Of a stretch of DNA of 62,429 nucleotides, positions 53,421 through 61,231 are shown in pieces. The stretch lies in IMG/VR virus record IMGVR_UViG_3300008450_009476, positions 1 through 62,429 of that record, one strand, 5' to 3'. Position numbers and translations under genes: made by a program. The notes beneath the pieces are model-generated. The model was given only the letters and a program-made list of their open reading frames with translations. It was not told where the DNA came from and searched no databases. Position 1 is the stretch's first letter; the number at the start of each line of letters is the position of its first letter. Origin of the DNA: a virus.

Positions 53421-54116
53421 ATGAAAATAAAAGTTTTAAGTTTTTCACTTTACGGAAATAATCCAATATACACACATGGGTGTATAAAAAATGCTGAATT
53501 ACATAAAAAACATTTTGTGGATTGGGAAATGTGGGTCTATTATAATAATACTGTTTCACAAAATGTTATTGATTGTTTAAACGAATTAGGTTGTAAATTA
53601 ATAAATACAAATCAAGACAGGAATTTAATGAATTCATTGTGGAGGTTTTTACCAATATGTGATGAAAATGTGGAATATTTTATAAGTCGTGATTGTGATT
53701 CAAGAATAAGCGAAAGAGATGAGGTTGGAGTACAAGAGTGGATAAATTCAGGAAAAAAATTTCATATAATACGGGATCATCCAATTGGTCATAATTGGCG
53801 AATGAACGCCGGAATGTGGGGGTCTAGAAATTTAGCGTTTCCAAATTTTTACGAAAGTATGGAATCTTATTTAAACACAAATAATAGACAATCAGATAAA
53901 AGTATAGACCAATGTTTTTTAAGAGATATTATATATCCTTTTGCTGTTAGTGATGTTATGGTACATGATGAATATTTTAATTACGAAGGACACGGGACAA
54001 ATATAAAAAGAGATAGGAAACTTGATGATTTTGCATTTATTGGTGAATCTGTGGATGAAAACGACAACCCAAGAGGAGACCAAAGAAGTCCGATTATCGC
54101 AAGGTATGTTGGGTAA
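53421..54116 (+). CDS. Putative GT-A glycosyltransferase
   Basis: 231 residues from the ATG at 53421; upstream in-frame ATGs at 53352 and 53400 overlap the previous gene. Motifs: IKVLSFSLYGNNPIYTHG, FISRDCDSRISERDE (D-x-D) and IRDHPIGHNWRMNAGMWG, which look like a nucleotide-sugar binding GT-A domain seen in phage and viral clusters. The acceptor is unknown. It overlaps the tentative short frame at 54106. Confidence 0.65.
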   Translation: MKIKVLSFSLYGNNPIYTHGCIKNAELHKKHFVDWEMWVYYNNTVSQNVIDCLNELGCKLINTNQDRNLMNSLWRFLPICDENVEYFISRDCDSRISERDEVGVQEWINSGKKFHIIRDHPIGHNWRMNAGMWGSRNLAFPNFYESMESYLNTNNRQSDKSIDQCFLRDIIYPFAVSDVMVHDEYFNYEGHGTNIKRDRKLDDFAFIGESVDENDNPRGDQRSPIIARYVG

Positions 54117-54243
54117 AATAAATCTTATTGATAAATTTTTAAACACACTATTGACATTATACGATAAAAACACTATTATTTATAATAGTTCAAAAATTTA
54201 TAGTGATGATGGTTTACAAATCCATAATAAACACTATAGATAA
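54106..54243 (+). CDS. Tentative short frame (45 aa), possible gene remnant
   Basis: 45 residues from ATG 54106, overlapping the previous stop by 11 bases; contains LIDKFLNTLLTLYDKNTIIY. It fills most of a 137-base gap between two transferase genes. It could be a real small gene, a frameshifted tail of the upstream gene, or leftover from a deleted transferase. Confidence 0.25.
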   Translation: MLGKINLIDKFLNTLLTLYDKNTIIYNSSKIYSDDGLQIHNKHYR

Positions 54244-54253
54244 TTATAAATTC

Positions 54254-54940
54254 ATGATTTATATCTATCATCATTTAGGTTTAGGGGATCATATCATTTG
54301 TAATGGATTGGTTAGATTTTTACAAAAAAAACATAATCAAGTATCTTTATTTTGTTATCAACATAATATTGAAAATGTTTCTTTTATGTATTCTGATAAC
54401 GAAAATATTAAGTTAATTCCAGTCAACAGTGATTATGAGTGTAAAACCTTTATTCGAGTAAATAATTTAAATACAAATAATTTATATAAAATTGGGTTTT
54501 CTGAATTAAGTAAATACTTACCATCAATAAAATTTGACGAGGCATTTTATAAAATCGCAGGAATAGATTTTGAGTCAAGGTTTAATGAATTTTATATTCC
54601 AAGAAACAGAAAAAAAGAGTTAGAAGTTTATAAAGAGTTAAACCCTAATGACGAACCTTACATTTTTTTACACGAAGACCAAACAAGAGGGTTACATATT
54701 AATCGTAGTAAAATACCAAGTAATATAAAAATTATTGAAAATAATATAAAATATAATATTTTCGATTTATTAACTGTTTTTGAAAATGCACATGAAATAC
54801 ACTTAATGCAGTCTTCAATTAAAGATTTAATAAATTCATACAAAATGGATAAACCAAAAATATTCTTACATAACTACGTTAGAAACTATGCAGAGGATTT
54901 AAACTCAATAGGATTGAATAAAATATATGAAATTAATTAA
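54254..54940 (+). CDS. GT9-like (heptosyltransferase-fold) protein
   Basis: 228 residues from ATG 54254, chosen because the family motif begins right there (MIYIYHHLGLGDHIICNGLV). The G-x-GD-x-I motif and following helix match GT9 N-terminal domains. The C-terminal part (FENAHEIHLMQSSIKDLI) corresponds to the 'E-x-x-x-x-MD-S' zone. It is shorter than true GT9 enzymes (about 330), so activity is uncertain. Confidence 0.55.
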   Translation: MIYIYHHLGLGDHIICNGLVRFLQKKHNQVSLFCYQHNIENVSFMYSDNENIKLIPVNSDYECKTFIRVNNLNTNNLYKIGFSELSKYLPSIKFDEAFYKIAGIDFESRFNEFYIPRNRKKELEVYKELNPNDEPYIFLHEDQTRGLHINRSKIPSNIKIIENNIKYNIFDLLTVFENAHEIHLMQSSIKDLINSYKMDKPKIFLHNYVRNYAEDLNSIGLNKIYEIN

Positions 54941-54941
54941 A

Positions 54942-55289
54942 ATGAATCTTGGTGAAAAAATCGAAGATATTATTAAAAACACAACACATAATATCTTAAA
55001 TAAAAATAAAAATGTTGACTTACCTGAAGATATCATTGAAACAGATAATTTAGGTGAGGTAATTGAAAAATTATCTATTCTACATTGTAGAATGTGGTAT
55101 TTAGAGGACGCAATAAGTGATGCGACTGATGACTCCGAAATCGCAGAATTAAAACGCAAAATAGACATATGTTTTAAAGTAAAAAGACCAAAATATGTTC
55201 AGGCAATAAATAGAATGGTAGAGAATTCAATAATAACCGGAAAGTCTCTCTTGGAAGATTCGGTTAAGCACTACAAAGGTTTTAATTAA
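54942..55289 (+). CDS. DUF4254-like small protein
   Basis: 115 residues from ATG 54942, one base after the previous stop (an in-frame ATG at 54927 overlaps it). The helical core LGEVIEKLSILHCRMWYLED and the later IDICFKVKRPKYVQAIN resemble DUF4254, often found near LPS-transferase genes. Function unknown. It precedes the nucleotide-sugar section of the island. Confidence 0.5.
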   Translation: MNLGEKIEDIIKNTTHNILNKNKNVDLPEDIIETDNLGEVIEKLSILHCRMWYLEDAISDATDDSEIAELKRKIDICFKVKRPKYVQAINRMVENSIITGKSLLEDSVKHYKGFN

Positions 55290-55291
55290 AA

Positions 55292-56086
55292 ATGAATTTA
55301 GTAATAGGGAATACTTCACAAATCAGTCATTACTTTCCAAATTCTTACGAAAAAATTTCTTCAAGGAATATTGATTTCAAGTCTATTAAGAACAAGAAAT
55401 ATAAGAGAATTTATCTTACGTTCGCAGAACAAAGAACATTTTTAAATGAAGATGAATCTTTTTTTCTTAAAACTAATTTTGATTATACAATTTTTGTTAT
55501 AGACGAACTAAAAAATTATTGTGATAATATTATAATTTTTTCTACGTCTGAATTATGGAATAATTATGATTCCGCAGTATCAGTCGATATGAAATATGAC
55601 TATAACTATTCGCCATATATAAAATCTAAAGAAGTACTATGTAACTACATAAATGAAAAAAAATGCGAGTATAAAAATGTAATTATAATTTATCCTTTTA
55701 ATTTCAATACACCATATAGAAATAAAAACTTTCTTTTTGGGAAAATATTCGATTCTATCATAAATAGAAAAAAGATAAGTGTTGGTGATTTGAATTTTTA
55801 TAGGGATTTAATTCACCCTTCGGTTATTGTCAATAATTCAATAGAGACAAATCAAGATTTATTGATTGGAGGTGGAGAACTAATAAATTTATATGATTTC
55901 ATAAATGATTTATATGCCCTTTATAATCTCAAATTAAATGATTATATTTTAATGGATAACGTCAATAATCTTAAAAATAAAAGGGAGAATTACTATTCCA
56001 AAATAATATATTCTTCTTATAAAGAATTAATCGATTTAACAAGTAATGATTTACAAAAATATATCCTTGGTCAAGGACACCATTAA
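55292..56086 (+). CDS. NAD-dependent epimerase/dehydratase-like protein (divergent SDR)
   Basis: 264 residues. It begins MNLVIGNTSQISHYF in place of the usual T-G-x-x-G-x-x-G, so the cofactor loop is degenerate. IIIFSTSELWNNY and YSPYIKSKEVLCNYI (Tyr-x-x-x-Lys) match the SDR catalytic area, and DLIHPSVIV plus LINLYDFINDL match the C-terminal part of extended SDRs. It could reduce or epimerise a GDP-keto sugar. It overlaps the DegT-fold gene by 41 bases. Confidence 0.6.
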   Translation: MNLVIGNTSQISHYFPNSYEKISSRNIDFKSIKNKKYKRIYLTFAEQRTFLNEDESFFLKTNFDYTIFVIDELKNYCDNIIIFSTSELWNNYDSAVSVDMKYDYNYSPYIKSKEVLCNYINEKKCEYKNVIIIYPFNFNTPYRNKNFLFGKIFDSIINRKKISVGDLNFYRDLIHPSVIVNNSIETNQDLLIGGGELINLYDFINDLYALYNLKLNDYILMDNVNNLKNKRENYYSKIIYSSYKELIDLTSNDLQKYILGQGHH

Positions 56087-57206
56087 TGAAAAACATCTAT
56101 CAGATTTGATAGATTGGTTGAAAACGAACCCAAAATTAACCAAAGGTGAACTAAATGTTGAATTTGAAAAAAAATGGTCTCAATGGTTAGGTTGTAAATA
56201 CTCAGTATATCTTAACTCAGGTTCTTCTGCTAATCTTGCGATGATATATTCTTTAATTTTATCTAAGAAGTTGAAGAATAAAAAAATAATTGTACCATCT
56301 GTTTCTTGGGTTACTACGGTTGCTCCCGCAATACAACTTGGACTTGAACCAATAATGTGTGATTGTGATAAAGATAATTTAGGTTTAGACATTGAACACT
56401 TAAAAAAATTGATAATTGAACATAACCCTTCTTGTATAATATTAGTTCATGTTTTAGGAATACCAAATCACATGGATGAGATTCTTTCATTATGTGATGA
56501 AAATGACATTTATTTACTTGAAGACACTTGTGAATCCGTTGGTTCAAAATACAAAGAAAAAAAACTAGGTACTTTTGGTACAATGTCATCATTTTCATTC
56601 TATTTTGGTCACCACATTTCAACTATAGAAGGTGGAATGGTGTCAACAAATGATGAAGATTTTTATCACCTTTTGTTATCAATTAGAAGTCATGGATGGG
56701 ATAGGGACTTACCCGAAAATAAGAAAAACAATCTGAGATTAAATTACGAAGTAGATGATTTCAGGGCGTTATATACTTTTTATTATCCCGGATTTAATCT
56801 TAGAAGTACAGATTTACAAGCATTCATTGGTTTGAAACAAATGGAAACTATTGATGAAATTGTAACAAAAAGAAAAAATAATTTTGACCTTTATAATAGT
56901 TTAATTAAAAATGGTATTTGGAAAATTAAACCACCAATTGAGTCATTTGTTTCAAACTTCGCATATCCCATAATTACAGAAAATATAAAGGAATTAGTTA
57001 AAGAACTACAAGAAAAAAATGTAGAATGTAGACCACTAATTTGTGGATCAATGTCGGAACAACCATTTTGGTACGAAAGTTATGGAAAAACAATTTTACC
57101 AAATGCAACTAGAGTTCATAATTTGGGATTATATCTACCTAATCATAGTGAACTAACTCAAAATGAAATTGAATTTATTTCAGATATCGTTAACAAAACA
57201 CTTTAA
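56046..57206 (+). CDS. DegT-fold enzyme with His for PLP-Lys: ColD-like GDP-sugar 3-dehydratase
   Basis: 386 residues. DegT/DnrJ/EryC1 motifs: YLNSGSSANLAM, WVTTVAPAIQLGLEP, LLEDTCESVGSKY and SFSFYFGHHISTIEGGMVS. In aminotransferases this last block carries the PLP-binding Lys; here that position is His189 (codon 56610-56612). The same replacement is known in ColD, which removes the 3-OH of GDP-4-keto-6-deoxymannose on the way to colitose. Directly downstream is Gmd, which makes exactly that substrate. The assignment as dehydratase rather than aminotransferase is a strong inference. Confidence 0.8.
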   Translation: MIYKNISLVKDTINEKHLSDLIDWLKTNPKLTKGELNVEFEKKWSQWLGCKYSVYLNSGSSANLAMIYSLILSKKLKNKKIIVPSVSWVTTVAPAIQLGLEPIMCDCDKDNLGLDIEHLKKLIIEHNPSCIILVHVLGIPNHMDEILSLCDENDIYLLEDTCESVGSKYKEKKLGTFGTMSSFSFYFGHHISTIEGGMVSTNDEDFYHLLLSIRSHGWDRDLPENKKNNLRLNYEVDDFRALYTFYYPGFNLRSTDLQAFIGLKQMETIDEIVTKRKNNFDLYNSLIKNGIWKIKPPIESFVSNFAYPIITENIKELVKELQEKNVECRPLICGSMSEQPFWYESYGKTILPNATRVHNLGLYLPNHSELTQNEIEFISDIVNKTL

Positions 57207-57226
57207 AAAATAAAAAAAACAAAAAT

Positions 57227-58195
57227 ATGAAAAAAGCTATTATAACAGGTATAAATGGACAAGACGGTTCATACTTATCAGAGTTTTTACTTGATAAGGG
57301 ATACGAAGTTCATGGTACACTTAAAAGAAATTCTGTATCTGAAAATCAAACGGCTAGACTTGATTCTGTATACGATAGAATTATTTTACACTACGCAGAT
57401 ATGACTGATTTGTCATCTCTGATTCGTACTATACAAAAAGTGATGCCTGATGAAATTTATAACTTAGCTGCACAGTCTCATGTAAGAATATCTTTTGACC
57501 AACCAATTTATACAGCAAACGTGACAGGACTTGGAACATTGAATCTACTTGAGGCGGTAAAACTTGTAAAACCTGATATAAAAATTTATCAAGCATCTTC
57601 ATCGGAAATGTTTGGAAATAATATTGATGACGATGGTTTTCAAAGAGAAACAACGCCTATGTGCCCAGTATCACCTTACGGATGTGCAAAAGTTTTTAGT
57701 TATAACATAAGTAGAAATTATAGGAACTCATATAATATGTTTATTTCGAATGGAATATTATTTAATCATGAATCACCTAAGAGAGGGACAAATTTTGTGA
57801 CAAATAAAGTTTGTAAAGAAGCGGTAAAGATAAAATTAGGTCTTAGTAAAGAATTAAAACTAGGGAATTTAAATGCGACGAGAGATTGGGGTCACGCTAA
57901 AGACTACGTTGAGGCTATGTGGTTAATATTACAACTCGATAAACCTAATGATTTTGTATGTGCGACAGGAATTTCTCATTCGGTACGTGATTTATGTGAA
58001 TATGTGTTTTCCAAATTAGGTTTAAACTGGGAAGACTATGTTAGTTTAGATGAAAAATTCTTAAGACCTGAGGAGTTGAACGACCTTAAAGGAGATTCAA
58101 CTAAATTAAAAACTTTAACTGGTTGGAAACCGGAATATACTTTTGAATCTATGTTAGATGAAATGATAACCTATTGGTTAGATAAATTAAGTTGA
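57227..58195 (+). CDS. gmd: GDP-mannose 4,6-dehydratase
   Basis: 322 residues. Rossmann motif IITGINGQDGSYLSEFLL, VHGTLKRNS, EIYNLAAQSHV, YQASSSEMFG, and catalytic YGCAKVFSYN (Tyr-x-x-x-Lys) with NHESPKRGTNFVT and NLNATRDWGHAKDYVEAMW. All are hallmarks of Gmd. It turns GDP-mannose into GDP-4-keto-6-deoxymannose, the branch point to GDP-fucose and GDP-colitose. GDP-mannose must come from the host. Located between the ColD-like and Fcl-like genes. Confidence 0.93.
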   Translation: MKKAIITGINGQDGSYLSEFLLDKGYEVHGTLKRNSVSENQTARLDSVYDRIILHYADMTDLSSLIRTIQKVMPDEIYNLAAQSHVRISFDQPIYTANVTGLGTLNLLEAVKLVKPDIKIYQASSSEMFGNNIDDDGFQRETTPMCPVSPYGCAKVFSYNISRNYRNSYNMFISNGILFNHESPKRGTNFVTNKVCKEAVKIKLGLSKELKLGNLNATRDWGHAKDYVEAMWLILQLDKPNDFVCATGISHSVRDLCEYVFSKLGLNWEDYVSLDEKFLRPEELNDLKGDSTKLKTLTGWKPEYTFESMLDEMITYWLDKLS

Positions 58196-58207
58196 TGAAT
58201 TTAAATA

Positions 58208-59110
58208 ATGAGAAAATTATTAGTAACTGGTGGAAAAGGGTTAGTGGGTTCCGCAATAAATGCTGAAATAAAGATAGGAAGGGAATACAATCTAATTAAC
58301 AGGGAAGAATGTGAAAATATGTTTGATATTTACAAACCTACACACGTAATTCATTGTGCAGGTAAAGTTGGTGGGATTGGTGGTAATATGAGTTTGAAAG
58401 GTGAATTTTTTTATGATAATATCATGATAAACACAAACGTAATAGAATCAGCAAGAAAAAGTGGTGTTAAAAACTTAATTGCGTTCTTGTCAACATGTAT
58501 TTTTCCTGATAATATCGAATACCCTCTGACTGAGAAAAAAATTCATTTAGGTCCACCTCATACATCAAATGACGCGTATGCTCACGCTAAACGTATGTCT
58601 GAGGTACAAATCAGGGCGTATAAAGAACAATATGGTCTAAATTATTCATCAGTTATACCAACTAACATTTATGGTCCTAATGATAATTTTTCATTAACGA
58701 ATGGTCATGTTGTACCTATGTTAATGCATAAGATTTATTTAGCACAAAGAAACAATGAAGATTTAGTCGTATGGGGTAGTGGTAAACCACTAAGAGAGTT
58801 TATTTATTCAAAAGATATTGCTGAACTTTCAGAATGGGCTGTTGAAAATTATAGTGAACCTGAACCAATAATATTTTCTAATTCAGAAGAGATAAGTATT
58901 TCAGATTTAGTTGATTTATTAGTTAAAGAGTTTAACTTTAAAGGTAAAGTAAAATTTGATTCAACTAAACCTGATGGACAATTTAGAAAACCGTCAGATA
59001 ATAGTAAATTAAAATCATATCTACCCGAATTTCAATTTACACCAATAGAAATTGGAATAAAAGAAACGGTAAAATGGTTTATTGAAAACTATGAGAATGT
59101 AAGAAAATAA
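58208..59110 (+). CDS. fcl: GDP-L-fucose synthase / colitose synthase-like (Fcl/ColC)
   Basis: 300 residues. LLVTGGKGLVGSAI (NADP), VIHCAGKVGGIGGNM, STCIFPDN, and YAHAKRMSEVQ (Tyr-x-x-x-Lys) with IPTNIYGPNDNFSLTNGHV are GDP-fucose synthase motifs. Fcl epimerises and reduces the Gmd product to GDP-fucose. ColC enzymes are close relatives, so with a ColD-like neighbour it may instead finish GDP-colitose. It ends the island; the small basic gene converges 8 bases away. Confidence 0.85.
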   Translation: MRKLLVTGGKGLVGSAINAEIKIGREYNLINREECENMFDIYKPTHVIHCAGKVGGIGGNMSLKGEFFYDNIMINTNVIESARKSGVKNLIAFLSTCIFPDNIEYPLTEKKIHLGPPHTSNDAYAHAKRMSEVQIRAYKEQYGLNYSSVIPTNIYGPNDNFSLTNGHVVPMLMHKIYLAQRNNEDLVVWGSGKPLREFIYSKDIAELSEWAVENYSEPEPIIFSNSEEISISDLVDLLVKEFNFKGKVKFDSTKPDGQFRKPSDNSKLKSYLPEFQFTPIEIGIKETVKWFIENYENVRK

Positions 59111-59118
59111 TTTTTATA

Positions 59119-59250
59119 TTATCTACCCTGTCCTCTATATTTTTTCGCTCCTCTATCGTGTCTGTTTCTAGATTTAGCCGCTTTACCGGACTTTCTCTTA
59201 CCGAAACTGATTTTTACAGAACCTGAACCTGTATTTTTACCTTTAGCCAT
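59119..59250 (-). CDS. Small basic protein (43 aa)
   Basis: 43 residues from the ATG complementary to 59248-59250; a longer frame from 59310 adds a hydrophobic stretch and overlaps the upstream promoter region. The protein is rich in Lys, Arg, Gly and Ser (SVKISFGKRKSGKAAKSRN, then HDRGAKKYRGQGR). It resembles a ribosomal-protein- or nucleic-acid-binding peptide. I recall similar small basic proteins in related phages; function unknown. Confidence 0.65.
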   Translation of the reverse strand: MAKGKNTGSGSVKISFGKRKSGKAAKSRNRHDRGAKKYRGQGR

Positions 59251-59325
59251 AATTATTTTTAAAATAAATATGGTATTCCCAACTTTTTTCCTTATTTTTG
59301 TGAAAATCAATTAAAATATCACAAT
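59251..59325. promoter_or_regulatory. Divergent region with Bacteroidota-type -7 box at 59293-59300
   Basis: TATTTTTG (59293-59300) matches TAnnTTTG and lies 25 bases before the PcfJ-like ATG at 59326, leaving a normal leader. No clear -33 TTTG was found at the expected distance. The minus-strand gene must be read from the same 75 bases. Confidence 0.4.
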
Positions 59326-61188
59326 ATGGAAGATTTACTAACCCAACGAATCAATTACGCCAGTATAAACGTATTTAAGAATTACTGTCCATTAGAGAAC
59401 AGAAAAGAATATATTTCTGACCCTATCAGTGGAATGGATGATTTTTTTATACAACCAGCAATAGTACGGAATATTAATACTAATAAAGTTAAATCCACTT
59501 ACTTACATTATCCCAAAAATAAAAAAAGAACAAAATATTTTTACTCTGATAATCCAAATGGTGAAAACATAAATCTTTTTGTGTGTTCAAAAAAACTCCG
59601 TTCAACCGATAACATACATGTCTATGATGATACTACTTTCATAACCGATAAAGAAAGACAAATAAAAAGACATTTTGGTAACCCCTTTTCGTCTGTTCAT
59701 TTTACAACAATAGAAAGGTCAATAAGAAGACATGGGGATAAGGTAACATTCAAATTATATGTTCACAATAAAATGCGGGATGTTAACGAAATTTATTTTA
59801 AAAAGAGTTATCGAGTTATTTCATTAACAGTGAATATGGTGACAGGTAATTTTACAATAAGTAACATTCAAGATGGTAGAAATATAAAACAAAAAAGATT
59901 TAGGGTTAATTCATTTTTAGAGTTAGAACAAATGGTAAAAACGAATAACACTCCTTTCAATATTTCCAATTATACAGATAGAGGGATAGTACAAGAGAAA
60001 TTAGACATAAAAAAAATATTTGATAACAAAATATTCTATAAGGTCGTATCGGATGTTTTCAATGTACCTAATATAAATGAAAAAAACATTTTTGATAATT
60101 TACTAAAGTTTTTCATTGAAACCAAAAAAATTAAAACACCAGATAACTATAAAGACCTATTAATTTATCATTACCCTACGGAGAAATATTTGAAAAAGAA
60201 TGATAGAAAATTAATCACGTCTATTTTAGATTTTTATGGAATAAAATCAAAAGTTCTTAATAAATTTTTACACAAGTATACCCAAATCAATATACCTGCA
60301 CTTGCTAGGTTGTGTTATTTGTTTGGTGACAATTTTCAGAAATATGTTGGTAATATAAACCCTGACGCATTTATTAGTTTAAATAATCCGGACACTTGGA
60401 TTATGAATGCAAGTATGTTCAAAGCAAATTTCTTTCAGTTTAAAAATCACAACTATAAAATAAGTGAAGAAGAAAAAGATAATATATTGAAAATAATAAT
60501 TGGTGGTAGAAAGAAGTTTGTAAATAGGGATAACCATCTTCATATTGATGAAGAGTTTGTAAATCTTTTATCAGACCATTTCAATATGTTACAAAAAATA
60601 AGAGAATATGACCCTCAAATAAAAATGAGAGCAACGGATTATACTACCTTCCATAATGAACATCAGGAATTAGCGAAAATGGTTGCAGCAATTAATAAGG
60701 GTTGGGTTACCGAATATAAGTTTAATCAACAAATGTTAGATGATGTTCAAAAACCTGTAGATTTAAAAATAGAACTTGATAATTGTAGTTATGGTGAAAT
60801 AACTTTTTATCCAGTAATATTAAAGAGAGAAGAAGAATATATTGAGGAAGGTAATTTTATGCATCATTGTGTTGCAACTTATGCGGATAAAGATAAATCA
60901 ATCATAATATCTATAAGAACTGAAGATAAATCTGATAGAATAACTTGTGAAATTGATTGTCAAACAGGACAATGTATTCAAGCAAGACACTTTTGTAACA
61001 AACCAGCACCAGGTGATATGGAACTAGCGTTAAATGAAATATTAGTAAAGACAAAAAAATATGCTAGATTGGGGATGTTACATAATATTGAAAAAAGAAA
61101 AGTACCAATCATCATTAATGGTGTTGAAATATATAGAGAAATTGAACCAACACTTCAAGAACATCTATTTGATATTTTACCGATTTAA
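59326..61188 (+). CDS. PcfJ-like protein, paralog A
   Basis: 620 residues. The C-terminal domain has the PcfJ pattern: EEYIEEGNFMHHCVATYADK (about residues 502-521), IISIRTEDKSDRITCEI and QCIQARHFCNKPAPG. The central region includes KYLKKNDRKLITSILDFYGI, ARLCYLFGDNFQKYV and a long helical part. PcfJ-type proteins occur on conjugative plasmids and phages, without a settled function. The next gene is a shorter relative with parallel motifs, so a tandem duplication is likely. Confidence 0.75.
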   Translation: MEDLLTQRINYASINVFKNYCPLENRKEYISDPISGMDDFFIQPAIVRNINTNKVKSTYLHYPKNKKRTKYFYSDNPNGENINLFVCSKKLRSTDNIHVYDDTTFITDKERQIKRHFGNPFSSVHFTTIERSIRRHGDKVTFKLYVHNKMRDVNEIYFKKSYRVISLTVNMVTGNFTISNIQDGRNIKQKRFRVNSFLELEQMVKTNNTPFNISNYTDRGIVQEKLDIKKIFDNKIFYKVVSDVFNVPNINEKNIFDNLLKFFIETKKIKTPDNYKDLLIYHYPTEKYLKKNDRKLITSILDFYGIKSKVLNKFLHKYTQINIPALARLCYLFGDNFQKYVGNINPDAFISLNNPDTWIMNASMFKANFFQFKNHNYKISEEEKDNILKIIIGGRKKFVNRDNHLHIDEEFVNLLSDHFNMLQKIREYDPQIKMRATDYTTFHNEHQELAKMVAAINKGWVTEYKFNQQMLDDVQKPVDLKIELDNCSYGEITFYPVILKREEEYIEEGNFMHHCVATYADKDKSIIISIRTEDKSDRITCEIDCQTGQCIQARHFCNKPAPGDMELALNEILVKTKKYARLGMLHNIEKRKVPIIINGVEIYREIEPTLQEHLFDILPI

Positions 61189-61208
61189 AACTACAAAAAG
61201 TCATAATG

Positions 61209-61231
61209 TCCATATATATTTTATATATGGA
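61209..61231. promoter_or_regulatory. Perfect 10-bp inverted repeat covering the next start codon
   Basis: TCCATATATA (61209-61218), spacer TTT, TATATATGGA (61222-61231). The ATG at 61227-61229 lies in the right arm, so the RNA hairpin would hide the start codon. Alternatively it is a protein-binding operator. Confidence 0.45.
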
